A stretch of DNA of 64,000 nt, taken from NCBI RefSeq assembly GCF_014696925.1, contig NZ_JACJQY010000002.1:1-64000 (forward strand), read 5' to 3'. Of the stretch, positions 50,452 to 59,025 are shown piece after piece. The position numbers and the translations under genes are program-made. Below the pieces are notes generated by a model. It saw only the letters and a program-made list of their open reading frames with translations. It was not told the origin of the DNA and did no database searches. Within the stretch, counting starts at the first letter, position 1. Each line of letters begins with the position of its first letter. The stretch comes from Phormidium tenue FACHB-1050 (GTDB lineage Bacteria > Cyanobacteriota > Cyanobacteriia > Pseudanabaenales > Pseudanabaenaceae).

Positions 50452-52347
50452 ATGCAAGAGCAGGGAACGATCAGCATTCATACCGAGAATATCTTTCCCA
50501 TTATCAAGAAGGCTTTATATTCAGAGCGAGATATCTTCTTGCGGGAATTGATCTCTAATGCCGTAGATGCCATTAGCAAACTCAAGATGGTTTCTTACGC
50601 TGGCGAGACTAATCACTCCGCCGATCCCGAAATTGTGGTCACAATTGATAAAGAAAAAAAGACGCTAGCGATCGCCGATACGGGCATCGGCATGACTGCG
50701 GATGAAGTAAAAAAATATATTAATCAAGTTGCCTTTTCTAGCGCCCAAGAATTTGCCACTAAGTACGCTAGTAGTGGTACAGGTGATCAACAAATTATTG
50801 GTAACTTTGGTTTAGGTTTTTATTCGTCATTTATGGTGGCGAGTAATGTTGAAATTGATACGAAATCCTATAAAGAGGGTGCTGAAGCAGTCCATTGGTC
50901 CTGTGATGGCTCGACCACATTTACACTTGATGACAGCGATCGCTCAGGTGTAGGTACAACGATCACCTTGACCTTGCAAGAAGATGCTGAGGAATATCTA
51001 GAAGAAGCATCGATCAAGCGGATGATTCGCAACTATTGCGACTTTATGCCCGTGCCGATCAAGCTAAATGATGAAGTCATCAACAAGCAAACCGCACTTT
51101 GGGACAAGTCTCCAAAATCAGTTACTAATGAAGAATATTTAGAGTTCTACCGTTATCTCTATCCTTACCAAGATGATCCACTGTTTTGGATTCATCTAAA
51201 TACAGATTATCCATTTGTGATTAAGGGAATTCTGTATTTCCCCAAAATGAAGGCGGATATTGATCCCAATCGTGGACAAATCAAATTGTTCTGTAATCAC
51301 GTTTTTGTGAGCGACAATTGCGACGATGTGATTCCTAAGTTCTTGATGCCTTTACGTGGGGCGATCGATAGTACTGACATTCCTCTGAACGTATCACGCA
51401 GCTTTTTACAAGGTGATCCTAAGGTTCGCAAGATCCAAGACTTTATTGCGAAGAAAGTGGGCGATCGCCTAACGGCTCTTTACAGCGACTCCCGTGAAGA
51501 ATTTCTAAAGTGTTGGCAAGATATCAGCATCTTTATGAAGTTTGGCTCGATGAATAGCGATAAGTTCTATCAGCAAGTGAAGGAAATCCTAGTGTATGCC
51601 ACCACTAGCGAATCTGAGGAAGTCAAGAGCGAAAGCGGTAACTACACAACCTTGCAAGCTTATCTAGAGCGTAACAAGGCAGAACACGAAAACCAAGTGT
51701 TCTACACTTCTGATCCGATCGCCCAAGGTACTTATGTGGAATTGCATAAAAATCAAGGGCTAGAAGTACTGACTTTTGATGCATTTATTGATAGCCACTT
51801 CATTAATTTCCTTGAGCGCGAATTTAAAGATATTAAATTTGCCCGTGTTGATGCTGAAATTGACGATCGCCTAGTTGACAAGGAATCAAAAACCGAAATT
51901 GTCGATCCGAAGACCAATAAAACTAAGAGCGATCATCTCCAAGATATCTTCCGTGATGCATTGAATAAACCTAAATTGGTAATTCGCACTGAAGCTATCA
52001 AAGCGGAAGATGTGGCTTCTGCCCCACCTGCAATCATTCTGCTGCCAGAATCAGCACGTCGGATGCAGGAGATGATGGCGTTGATGCAACAAGGTACGGT
52101 GAGCTTCCCTGAAGATCATGTGTTGCTGGTAAATACGGCTCATCCGCTTATGCAGAAGTTGATTGAGCTTGATAGCAGTCAAGTTTTAGTTGATGGTAAG
52201 TCAGAATCTGCGGATCTCGCTAACTTGATTTGTACACATGTCTACGATTTGGCTCTGATGGCTCAGAAGAGCTTTGATGCTGACAGCATGAAGGGCTTCT
52301 TACAGCGCTCTAATCAGTTGCTTACTAAGTTGACTAGCAAAATCTAA
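50452..52347 (+). CDS. htpG: Chaperone HtpG (Hsp90)
   Basis: From MQEQGTISIHTENIFPIIKK the 631-aa protein has the GHKL ATPase signatures LISNAVDAISKLK, IADTGIGMTADEV, IGNFGLGFYSSFMVA and the middle and C-terminal Hsp90 domains. ATG at 50452 follows AGGAG at 11 nt; an in-frame TTG nine bases upstream lies too close to it. In cyanobacteria it aids heat and light stress tolerance. Confidence 0.95.
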   Translation: MQEQGTISIHTENIFPIIKKALYSERDIFLRELISNAVDAISKLKMVSYAGETNHSADPEIVVTIDKEKKTLAIADTGIGMTADEVKKYINQVAFSSAQEFATKYASSGTGDQQIIGNFGLGFYSSFMVASNVEIDTKSYKEGAEAVHWSCDGSTTFTLDDSDRSGVGTTITLTLQEDAEEYLEEASIKRMIRNYCDFMPVPIKLNDEVINKQTALWDKSPKSVTNEEYLEFYRYLYPYQDDPLFWIHLNTDYPFVIKGILYFPKMKADIDPNRGQIKLFCNHVFVSDNCDDVIPKFLMPLRGAIDSTDIPLNVSRSFLQGDPKVRKIQDFIAKKVGDRLTALYSDSREEFLKCWQDISIFMKFGSMNSDKFYQQVKEILVYATTSESEEVKSESGNYTTLQAYLERNKAEHENQVFYTSDPIAQGTYVELHKNQGLEVLTFDAFIDSHFINFLEREFKDIKFARVDAEIDDRLVDKESKTEIVDPKTNKTKSDHLQDIFRDALNKPKLVIRTEAIKAEDVASAPPAIILLPESARRMQEMMALMQQGTVSFPEDHVLLVNTAHPLMQKLIELDSSQVLVDGKSESADLANLICTHVYDLALMAQKSFDADSMKGFLQRSNQLLTKLTSKI

Positions 52348-52385
52348 TCTAAAAAAGAAAAGACGCAAAGCGTCCTTTCAAATAT

Positions 52386-52426
52386 AAAAAGGAGATAGTG
52401 GCGCTTAGCGCTGCCATCTCCTTTTT
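52386..52426. repeat. Hairpin downstream of htpG, TTA loop
   Basis: AAAAAGGAGAT.GCGC arms pair with three mismatches. A short GACGC-AAA-GCGTC hairpin with flanking A and T runs (about 52360-52378) lies just before it and may terminate htpG. Confidence 0.75.
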
Positions 52427-52464
52427 ATGGTTTGAGTTGTCTTGATACAAGTTGTGGCTATATA

Positions 52465-52527
52465 GCGCTTTTCAAGCAAGCGAGGTGCAAAGGTTTGTTT
52501 CCCCGCCTTCGGCGGGGAAACAAATCC
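52465..52527 (+). repeat. Interspersed repeat family C, copy 2
   Basis: GCGCTTTTCAAGCAAGCGAG is followed by a 16-bp hairpin with TTC loop (52492-52526). It is the inverted counterpart of 46082-46143. The loop is TTC here and TTT (complement of AAA) there, while the stem has changed in a compensated way at several positions. Confidence 0.85.
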
Positions 52528-52539
52528 AGCAAGGGTTTT

Positions 52540-52574
52540 CAAAGCACAAAATGGCAAAGCCATTTTGTGCTTTG
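52540..52574. repeat. Hairpin, 16-bp perfect stem, AAA loop (family A 3' module)
   Basis: CAAAGCACAAAATGGC pairs exactly with its complement around AAA. With the preceding AGCAAGGGTTTTC it matches the last part of family A, so families C and A are fused here. Confidence 0.88.
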
Positions 52575-52582
52575 GCATAAAT

Positions 52583-53488
52583 CTAATTTATGGGATGTAA
52601 AACAACTATTGGTTGCATCGCAGCTTCGACAACTTCGCTAACACCTAGAAAATTCTGATTTGGGTCGCACATTCGTAAATAAATATTTTCTGCGCCTAAG
52701 TTAGAAAAATTATCGGGAATCGTGATCGCCTGTCCCATACACCAAAGTTTTGTTTTATTCTCGTCAAGAGTCACCATTGGTAAAAAATGCAAGCCATGAT
52801 CAGGTGCAAGTACTTCGAGACTATGCGATCGCAAAAGCTCCTCAACCTGATCAAACGTCAAACTAGAATCTAAGTCAAAACCATTGCTATAAGTGCGAAC
52901 TAGCCCCGATAAAGTCGCCCCACAACCCAGCTTTTCTCCTAAGTCCCGCGCGATCGAGCGAATATATGTACCTGACCCACAGGCGATCGCTACATCTAAT
53001 TCTGGATATTCCCCTTCAGCCCAATTTAAGATCCGAATTTCGGTGATTTCTACCTCACGCATTGGTACGTCATCTAATGTGATCTCCCCTCGACGCGCCA
53101 AATCGTAAAGACGTTTACCATTAACTTGAATTGCACTAAAAGCGGGTGGACGCTGAGTAATTTTGCCTTGAAATGAAGGTAAGAATTTTTGAATTTCGGT
53201 AAGCGTTAAAGTTGGACAGGGGCGATCGCTAATTACTTCACCTGTAATGTCATCGGTATTGGTAACCAACCCAAAGCGAATTTTGGCAACATAGGCTTTG
53301 CCCTCTGGTAAAAATCTTAAAAGTCGTGTGGCATTACCAACGGCGATCGGTAAAACTCCTGTTGCCATTGGATCAAGAGTACCACCATGACCAATTTTCT
53401 TTTGTTTGAGTAACTTGCGTAACCGACTCACGCAATCATGAGCCGTAATAGATGCTGGCTTATTGATACTAATAAATCCATTGAACAT
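52583..53488 (-). CDS. truB: tRNA pseudouridine-55 synthase
   Basis: The 301-aa protein has FNGFISINKPASITAHDCV, the catalytic motif GHGGTLDPMATGVLPIAVG with Asp39, QRPPAFSAIQVNGKRLYDLA and VACGSGTYIRSIARDLG. It makes pseudouridine 55 in the T loop of tRNAs. Confidence 0.97.
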   Translation of the reverse strand: MFNGFISINKPASITAHDCVSRLRKLLKQKKIGHGGTLDPMATGVLPIAVGNATRLLRFLPEGKAYVAKIRFGLVTNTDDITGEVISDRPCPTLTLTEIQKFLPSFQGKITQRPPAFSAIQVNGKRLYDLARRGEITLDDVPMREVEITEIRILNWAEGEYPELDVAIACGSGTYIRSIARDLGEKLGCGATLSGLVRTYSNGFDLDSSLTFDQVEELLRSHSLEVLAPDHGLHFLPMVTLDENKTKLWCMGQAITIPDNFSNLGAENIYLRMCDPNQNFLGVSEVVEAAMQPIVVLHPIN

Positions 53489-53576
53489 AAAAATAAAAAA
53501 ACTGTGCCGCTTGTTAATTAAACCCTACAAATTAGAAATAAGTAGCATGTCGCTCACAAGACCTACTTATTCCAGC

Positions 53577-53895
53577 AGACGAATGGCGGCGCTTCGCGCC
53601 GCCATTCGTCTTCTAATTTTTAATTCACAAAATAGCTACTCCCCTTCTATAGCAAAGCTTAAATTGCTATATAGCAATCCTAAATGGTTTGTGGAAGCGC
53701 ACCCCTTCGGGGTGCGCTTCCACAAACCCCAAAAATCTACAAATGATTTAGGACTGCTATAGGCTAAAAATAAACATTAAAACTCAAGTATTAGCAGTGT
53801 GGCGCGAAGCGCCGCACTGCTAATACTTGGGGAAGGGAGTAGAACAAATCAAAACCCAAAAGAGGCGGCGCATTGCGCCGCCTCTTTTGGGTTTT
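53577..53895. repeat. Cluster of four intergenic hairpins between truB and the phosphatase gene
   Basis: 53577-53611 has a 16-bp perfect stem and TTC loop. 53686-53728 has a 20-bp perfect stem and TTC loop inside an outer TATAGCA(A/G)TCCTAAAT inverted repeat (53670-53761). 53785-53829 has a 21-bp stem with one mismatch and GAA loop. 53851-53895 has a 21-bp perfect stem, outer AAAACCCAA and ATT loop. I see no gene in the 693-nt gap; the last 280 nt before the phosphatase look like an ordinary promoter region. Confidence 0.9.
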
Positions 53896-54181
53896 ATGTA
53901 TTAAGCAAAACTGACATTGATATAGTAATTACCTCACAAAGCTTTATATGTCATAGATTGTGATAAATTACGAAATTCCCGATTATGACAAGAGACAAAA
54001 TGAAGCGAAAGCAAGGAAAATCTGTCCTAAAATATAGACAGTAGATGTGAAGATAAAGTTTCTTCTAAGTTGTATCTGTCTTGAAAAAAATGCTAGACCG
54101 CTACATCTCATGCATACCAGTCGCTAGACTTCAATACTATGTGTTTTTAGCTTCACCATTTGTGATATGGGGTGAGATAAG

Positions 54182-54955
54182 TTGACTCGATTTGTATTCG
54201 GCGATATTCATGGTCAATTTGATGGCTTAATGAAGTTAATTGACTTTATTAAGTGCAGTCATACTGACAAATTGTTTTTTTTGGGCGACTTAATCGATCG
54301 CGGCGAGCGCAGCGCCGATGTTGTCAACTGGGTAATGAGCAATAATCACATTTGCCTCAAGGGAAATCATGAGCAAATGTGTCTTGATGCTTTTGGCAGT
54401 AGCGAAGAATCTTTGATTTGGAAGGGATGGATACTGAATGGTGGTTCTAAAACCCTAGAAAGTTATGGAGCTGCTAATCTGCCAGAAGCACATTTGGCAT
54501 GGATGCAGCAATTGCCACTTTATATGGATTTAGGTGACGTATGGCTAGTTCATGCTGGCTTAAATCCAAGTTTACCGCTTGAATTACAGGGTGCGGCTGA
54601 GTTTTGTTGGATTCGTGAAGAATTTCATAGTGCGACAGAACCTTTCTTTGAAGACAAAATTATTATCACTGGACATACGATTACCTTTGTTTTTCCAGGA
54701 GTGAAACCAGGGAATTTAGTGCTAGGTAAGGGATGGCTAGATATTGATACTGGTGGTTATCACCCTAAAAGTGGATGGTTATCGGCTCTGGATATCGATA
54801 CTGCCACGGTCTATCAATGTAATACCTTTACCCATGAGTTGAGGGTCAATTCACTATCAGATATTACGACTGTGATTGAGCCAATGCCGACGCGATCACA
54901 AAGACTGGAAATTGGTAAGACCAACGCTCAAAAGCGACGTTGGTCTTGGGTTTAA
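54182..54955 (+). CDS. PPP-family serine/threonine protein phosphatase
   Basis: The 257-aa protein has the metallophosphatase motifs FGDIHGQFDGL, FLGDLIDRGERS, LKGNHEQM and ITGHTIT. It begins with TTG; a stop codon lies three codons upstream, so no ATG start is possible. GGTGAG precedes it. Such proteins remove phosphate from Ser/Thr or act on small molecules such as Ap4A; the substrate is not shown. The C-terminus (QKRRWSWV) is encoded by an in-gene inverted repeat. Confidence 0.88.
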   Translation: MTRFVFGDIHGQFDGLMKLIDFIKCSHTDKLFFLGDLIDRGERSADVVNWVMSNNHICLKGNHEQMCLDAFGSSEESLIWKGWILNGGSKTLESYGAANLPEAHLAWMQQLPLYMDLGDVWLVHAGLNPSLPLELQGAAEFCWIREEFHSATEPFFEDKIIITGHTITFVFPGVKPGNLVLGKGWLDIDTGGYHPKSGWLSALDIDTATVYQCNTFTHELRVNSLSDITTVIEPMPTRSQRLEIGKTNAQKRRWSWV

Positions 54956-54990
54956 AAATAGAGATGTCGCAAAGCGACATCTCTATTTTT
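54954..54990. terminator. Bidirectional hairpin between the phosphatase and aguB genes
   Basis: A 17-bp perfect stem (AAAAATAGAGATGTCGC and complement) closes an AAA loop. A5 and T5 outer ends fit a two-way terminator. Both genes end in TAA directly at the arms, so both gene ends read TAAAAATAGAG. Confidence 0.85.
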
Positions 54991-55843
54991 AGGGGGACAA
55001 TAAAACCTGATATAAATCTGGGCGGCGATCACGGAAAAATCCAAAGGATGCGCGATTAAGTCGGACTTGATCAAGATCAAAACTAGCTAAGATCACACCT
55101 TCTTCAGTGTCGTTTAACTCGGCAACCTTATCGCCGCGATGGTTAGCAATAAAGGAATGACCATAAAAAGTTTGATTTCCCTCTAGCCCAATCCGATTTG
55201 CCGCAGCTACAGGAATTACATTGCTGACGGCATGACCGATCATCGCTCTCTGCCAAGGATCTTTCGTATTTAGATTTGGCTCCTCTGGCTCGGAACCGAT
55301 CGCCGTGGGGTATAACAAAATTTCGGCTCCCATCAATACCATTGCTCTGGCACATTCGGGAAACCACTGATCCCAACAAATGCCCACGCCAATTTTTCCA
55401 AAAGCAGTGTCCCAAACTTTAAAGCCTGTATCGCCACCACGAAAATAAAACTTTTCTTCGTAACCAGGTCCATCGGGAATATGACTTTTGCGATAGACTC
55501 CCAGCAATGAGCCATCAGCATCAACCATAGTGAGACTGTTGTAATAGACCTGTCCTGACTTCTCAAAAAACGAGACAGGTATGACTACATTTAGTTCTTG
55601 AGCTAGCTTTTGAAAATGGGCGATCGTTGGATGGTTTTCTACAGGTTGCGCCCAATCAAAAAAATAATCGCGCTCTTCCCGACAAAAGTATGACCCTTCA
55701 AATAATTCTGGTGGCAAAATTACCTGTGCGCCTTGATAGGCTGCTTTGCTAACTAAGTCGGATATTTTAGTGACGTTAGTAGCGATATCAGCATTGAGAG
55801 ATGCTTGAATAACAGCGATCGTGACAGTTTTAGAGGATGACAT
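54989..55843 (-). CDS. aguB: N-carbamoylputrescine amidase
   Basis: The 284-aa nitrilase-superfamily enzyme has the Glu-Lys-Cys triad at E46 (LPPELFEGSYFC), K119 (VYRKSHIPDGPGY) and C156 (GVGICWDQWFPECAR). EKFYFRGGDTGFKV is typical of the plant-type enzyme. It hydrolyses N-carbamoylputrescine to putrescine in the arginine-agmatine polyamine route. Confidence 0.95.
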   Translation of the reverse strand: MSSSKTVTIAVIQASLNADIATNVTKISDLVSKAAYQGAQVILPPELFEGSYFCREERDYFFDWAQPVENHPTIAHFQKLAQELNVVIPVSFFEKSGQVYYNSLTMVDADGSLLGVYRKSHIPDGPGYEEKFYFRGGDTGFKVWDTAFGKIGVGICWDQWFPECARAMVLMGAEILLYPTAIGSEPEEPNLNTKDPWQRAMIGHAVSNVIPVAAANRIGLEGNQTFYGHSFIANHRGDKVAELNDTEEGVILASFDLDQVRLNRASFGFFRDRRPDLYQVLLSP

Positions 55844-55900
55844 CAGAATATTAGGATAGAAACGTTAAAATGGAGCTACATAGCTGCTGTGCTAAACCCT

Positions 55901-55941
55901 AAGAAGCGTGAGGCATTGTATAGCGCCGCATCACGCTTCTT
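55901..55941. repeat. Inverted repeat upstream of yidD
   Basis: AAGAAGCGTGA and TCACGCTTCTT flank a 19-nt spacer holding an inner GGC...GCC pair. It lies in the 153-nt divergent gap between aguB and yidD. Confidence 0.75.
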
Positions 55942-55996
55942 TGAAGTTGGGTGGCGACAGCTTTATCAATAGCCTAACGCAGTCACGAAAACATTC

Positions 55997-56245
55997 ATGA
56001 AAAAACTTGTCATTTTATTGATTCAGTTTTATCGATTATTTATTTCACCATTATTTCCGCCGAGATGTCGGTTTCAACCTACTTGCTCGCAATATGCTTT
56101 GACAGCGATCGATCGCTTTGGTTTATTTAAAGGTGGTGGACTGACTATTAAAAGAGTATGCAGTTGTCATCCTTGGAATATGGGCGGATACGATCCTGTA
56201 CCAGAACTACTAGTTCATCAAGATAATCCAACATCATTGCCTTGA
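55997..56245 (+). CDS. yidD: Membrane protein insertion efficiency factor YidD
   Basis: The 82-aa protein has the YidD pattern [35 protein letters not shown] and the final [14 protein letters not shown]. It helps YidC/Alb3-type insertion of membrane proteins. Its end overlaps the convergent ComFB gene by 12 nt. Confidence 0.96.
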   Translation: MKKLVILLIQFYRLFISPLFPPRCRFQPTCSQYALTAIDRFGLFKGGGLTIKRVCSCHPWNMGGYDPVPELLVHQDNPTSLP

Positions 56246-57337
56246 TGCAGATTGACATAACAATAAGTCTTGTACAATCGCCACAACATTATGCAAAGTA
56301 ATATCATTGCGTCCTAATAAAGTCCGTAAATCTAAAATTGCTTGTTCGTATTCTTGAGTAAAGCGATAAGCAGCGATCGGTTGCAACTCTGTATGAGGAA
56401 TCTTCAGGACTTTCATGATGCCAGTCCGCACATTGCCAATGAGTTCGCGAGAAAGCTCAGAAATAGCTTTTTGTCTTAAATGCTGAAATCCACGGACACT
56501 GGTAGCATACATAACTGGCAGTCGATTGAGTGCGTAGGCAGCTACCTCGCCTTTGTTAAATTGTTGATCTAGGTCGGGAGGTGTGGCTTTCCCTATTATT
56601 AGAAACACAAGATGTTCTAATACATTTATTATTCCTAATTGAGCACCTAAAGTATAGGATTCTAAAGCTCTATATTCCATTTCTAAAGCATCCTTAGCTC
56701 GTTTATCGCTAGACCATGAACCTTCGGAGGTTTTTAGATGAGAATCCCAAGCTTTTTCCAATTCTAGGCGAAAGGCTTCCTGCTGCTTTTGAACAAGCTG
56801 CTTTTGCATAAACCGTTTTGAGCTAGAAAGTACCGCTCGATGTTGGTGATTTAAATGACTAACATCTTGTAATCGAGTTTCTTCAAGCCCTTGAATTACT
56901 GTTTGATCCTCTGAATTATTAATTTGGCTAAAGTGCGAACATTGTTCAGACATTTCTCTAACAATGATGGGGACATCACGCCATCGTAAATATTTGCGCT
57001 TGAGTAGTTGATTAAGTTGATGTAATACTCCTGCGCTATTTAGGAATAAATGCTTAGGTAAAGGCGTAGAGTCATGTAATGGATCGCCAAATAAAATAGC
57101 CTTAATACCATGCGTGACTGTTTGAGAAATTTGAGGATGGAGTTCATTTAAAGCATAGTCATATTGATATTTCCAGCCAATCATTGACGTGGCAAATAAA
57201 GGTGGAAGTCGATTAAGTGTGTAGGCTACAGCTTCGGCAACTTTGACTTTTGGTTGTATCTCTGGGCGTAGTTCTTCGATTTGAATTCTAACTTCTTTAA
57301 CAATTATCTCTTCTAAGACATTGATAAATATATGCAT
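56234..57337 (-). CDS. Protein with two ComFB domains
   Basis: The 367-aa protein contains two copies of the ComFB fold. The first is at about 5-95 ([39 protein letters not shown]). The second is at about 230-320 ([32 protein letters not shown]). A helical linker of about 130 residues joins them. ComFB proteins in cyanobacteria have been shown to bind cyclic dinucleotides and affect motility or competence. Two copies in one chain could act as a fixed dimer. Ligand is not shown by sequence. Confidence 0.88.
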   Translation of the reverse strand: MHIFINVLEEIIVKEVRIQIEELRPEIQPKVKVAEAVAYTLNRLPPLFATSMIGWKYQYDYALNELHPQISQTVTHGIKAILFGDPLHDSTPLPKHLFLNSAGVLHQLNQLLKRKYLRWRDVPIIVREMSEQCSHFSQINNSEDQTVIQGLEETRLQDVSHLNHQHRAVLSSSKRFMQKQLVQKQQEAFRLELEKAWDSHLKTSEGSWSSDKRAKDALEMEYRALESYTLGAQLGIINVLEHLVFLIIGKATPPDLDQQFNKGEVAAYALNRLPVMYATSVRGFQHLRQKAISELSRELIGNVRTGIMKVLKIPHTELQPIAAYRFTQEYEQAILDLRTLLGRNDITLHNVVAIVQDLLLCQSASRQ

Positions 57338-57691
57338 AACTTTCTACTTACTTAGAATTCATACTAAATTAGGGTCTTAGCACTTAGTAAACAACAAAGT
57401 TTTTAATTTAATTTTCTGGATTAATTAATATGATTATCGCTAAAAAAAATCAATTACCATATTAATGATATTTTTGGTATTCCCCTCAGCCATAATATGT
57501 TATATATTTCAGAAAATTTGCTGATTAGACTTCATTGTTAAGGTTTAATTTATCAAACAACTATTGATAAACTAACCGTACAAATCGCTTAACTTGTTTA
57601 GTAGAATAAGAGCTTAAAAAGTCAGGAAAGCCACAAAAAAGTAGAAAAATTATAAATATTTTGTATTTAATTAGTTAGAAAATCAAACAGC

Positions 57692-57732
57692 AAAAAGAGA
57701 AAGGTGGCGCAATGAACCACCTCTCTCTTTTT
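57692..57732. repeat. Hairpin, 16-bp stem, one mismatch
   Basis: AAAAAGAGAAAGGTGG pairs with CCACCTCTCTCTTTTT around a 9-nt loop. The roughly 350 nt between it and the ComFB gene are AT-rich and show no gene. Confidence 0.82.
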
Positions 57733-57741
57733 AGTGTAGTT

Positions 57742-57844
57742 ATACCAATTCACAAAAGTGTTGCCACACTTCTGCGAATTAAAAAACAAACCCTGTAAGG
57801 GTTTTAAAAGCACAAAACAAAATGTCTACGCCATTTTGTGCTTA
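57742..57844 (+). repeat. Interspersed repeat family A, copy 3
   Basis: This is the full-length copy: ATACCAATTC, an AAAGTGTTGCCACACTT hairpin, AACAAACCCTGTAAGGGTTT and a final CACAAAA...TTTTGTGC hairpin with a short insertion in one arm. Confidence 0.85.
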
Positions 57845-57859
57845 GGTATTACTTATTGA

Positions 57860-57894
57860 AAACGAGTGGCGGCGCATTGCGCCGTCACTTGTTT
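57860..57894. repeat. Hairpin, 16-bp stem, ATT loop
   Basis: AAACGAGTGGCGGCGC pairs with GCGCCGTCACTTGTTT, with two wobble-type mismatches, just before family B copy 2. Confidence 0.85.
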
Positions 57895-57903
57895 CTTAGG
57901 TTT

Positions 57904-58005
57904 TATAGCAACGCAAGTTTTGTTTAGGACATAAAACCCAAGAATCGAGTGGCGGCACTTCGCGCCGCCACTCGATTCTTGGGTTTTGGTTTGTACTAGC
58001 TAACT
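57904..58005 (+). repeat. Interspersed repeat family B, copy 2, with hairpin
   Basis: Nearly identical over about 100 nt to 36162-36263, with the hairpin at 57933-57958 and 57962-57987 (TTC loop). One stem base differs from copy 1 and creates the only mismatch. Confidence 0.92.
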
Positions 58006-58040
58006 CTTTTTTTGCTATATAACCTACAGTTAGTTACCAA

Positions 58041-58105
58041 TCAAACGAACCACAAGAAACTATTTGAAAGCGTTGCTTTCAAATAGTTTCTTGTGGTTCG
58101 TTTGA
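58041..58105. repeat. Hairpin, 31-bp perfect stem, GTT loop
   Basis: Arms 58041-58071 and 58075-58105 are exact complements around GTT. This is the longest perfect stem found in the window. Confidence 0.93.
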
Positions 58106-58142
58106 GCGCAAAACGTAGGAACAAAGACTGGCGACAGCTATA

Positions 58143-58183
58143 AAATAAAGGGAAGGGAGTCAAAGACTCCCTTCCCTTTATTT
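58143..58183. terminator. Hairpin at the end of the response regulator gene
   Basis: A 19-bp perfect stem (AAATAAAGGGAAGGGAGTC and complement) closes an AAA loop and reaches the TAA of the regulator gene. The distal arm ends CCCTTTATTTTA on the minus strand, a moderate U-run. Confidence 0.82.
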
Positions 58184-58910
58184 ACCCTAAACGATAGCCA
58201 AAGCCTCTGACAGTCACAATATGCTTAGGATCACTAGGATCAACTTCGATTTTTTCACGTAACCAACGGATATGTACATCAACAGTTTTGCTATCACCCA
58301 CAAAGTCCACTCCCCAGACTTTTTCTAGTAGCTGCTCTCGTGACCACACCCGACGCGGATGACTCATAAATAGATCAAGCAACCGAAATTCCTTTGGAGA
58401 AAGATTGATTTCCGTTTCGTTAATCGTAACCCGACACTCATCGGGATACATGGTGATATCTCCAAACTTATAAACCGTGGCATTAGTTGCCACAAAGTCA
58501 CGACGGCTACGGCGTAACAAAGCGCGGCAACGGGCTACGAGTTCTCTCATCCCAAATGGCTTACTGAGATAATCATCAGCTCCAACCTCTAAGCCGACAA
58601 TCCGATCAGATTCATTACCCCTAGCACTAATCATCAATACAGGAACATTATTGCCTTCGTGACGCAAAATGCGGCAGAAGTCTAATCCATTTATTGATGG
58701 CAACATCACATCCAAAATCACTAAATCCAGTCTTGCCGCAGTCTTCGCAACTTGCAAAGCACTGTAACCATCTTCAGCCAGTAAAACACTGTAACCTTCT
58801 TCACGCAAAGATAATGCGATCGCCTCTTGAATAATCGCTTCGTCCTCCACCACTAAGACACAACCGAGAGTATTTTTAGGAGTCGAGGGAGCTTGTTCTG
58901 TTAAGAGCAT
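58182..58910 (-). CDS. OmpR/PhoB-family response regulator
   Basis: The 242-aa protein has a receiver domain with VLVVEDEAIIQEA, phospho-acceptor Asp67 in VILDVMLPSINGLDF and Lys in YLSKPFGMRE. The winged-helix DNA-binding domain has NLSPKEFRLLDLFMSHPRRV and a C-terminal VDVHIRWLREKIEVD. The C-terminus resembles SphR-type phosphate regulators more than RpaA or RpaB. No kinase gene is adjacent. Family is certain; the exact orthologue is not. Confidence 0.93.
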   Translation of the reverse strand: MLLTEQAPSTPKNTLGCVLVVEDEAIIQEAIALSLREEGYSVLLAEDGYSALQVAKTAARLDLVILDVMLPSINGLDFCRILRHEGNNVPVLMISARGNESDRIVGLEVGADDYLSKPFGMRELVARCRALLRRSRRDFVATNATVYKFGDITMYPDECRVTINETEINLSPKEFRLLDLFMSHPRRVWSREQLLEKVWGVDFVGDSKTVDVHIRWLREKIEVDPSDPKHIVTVRGFGYRLG

Positions 58911-58980
58911 AAAAAAGTTTTATTAGGTTGGTCTAACCGTATCCAATTTTACATTGATTACAAGCTAATTATGTAGGCAG

Positions 58981-59021
58981 GTTTGAATTTTGTTGCACCT
59001 TAGGCACAGCAAAATTCAAAC
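58981..59021. repeat. Hairpin between the regulator and oxidoreductase genes
   Basis: GTTTGAATTTTG pairs exactly with CAAAATTCAAAC around a 17-nt loop, just downstream of the oxidoreductase gene. Confidence 0.75.
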
Positions 59022-59025
59022 TTAA

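Noticed and set aside
58182-58910. RpaB or RpaA identity for the response regulator
   Set aside because: The receiver and winged-helix sequences do not match the known RpaA/RpaB N-termini and DNA-binding segments; the C-terminus is closer to SphR-type proteins.
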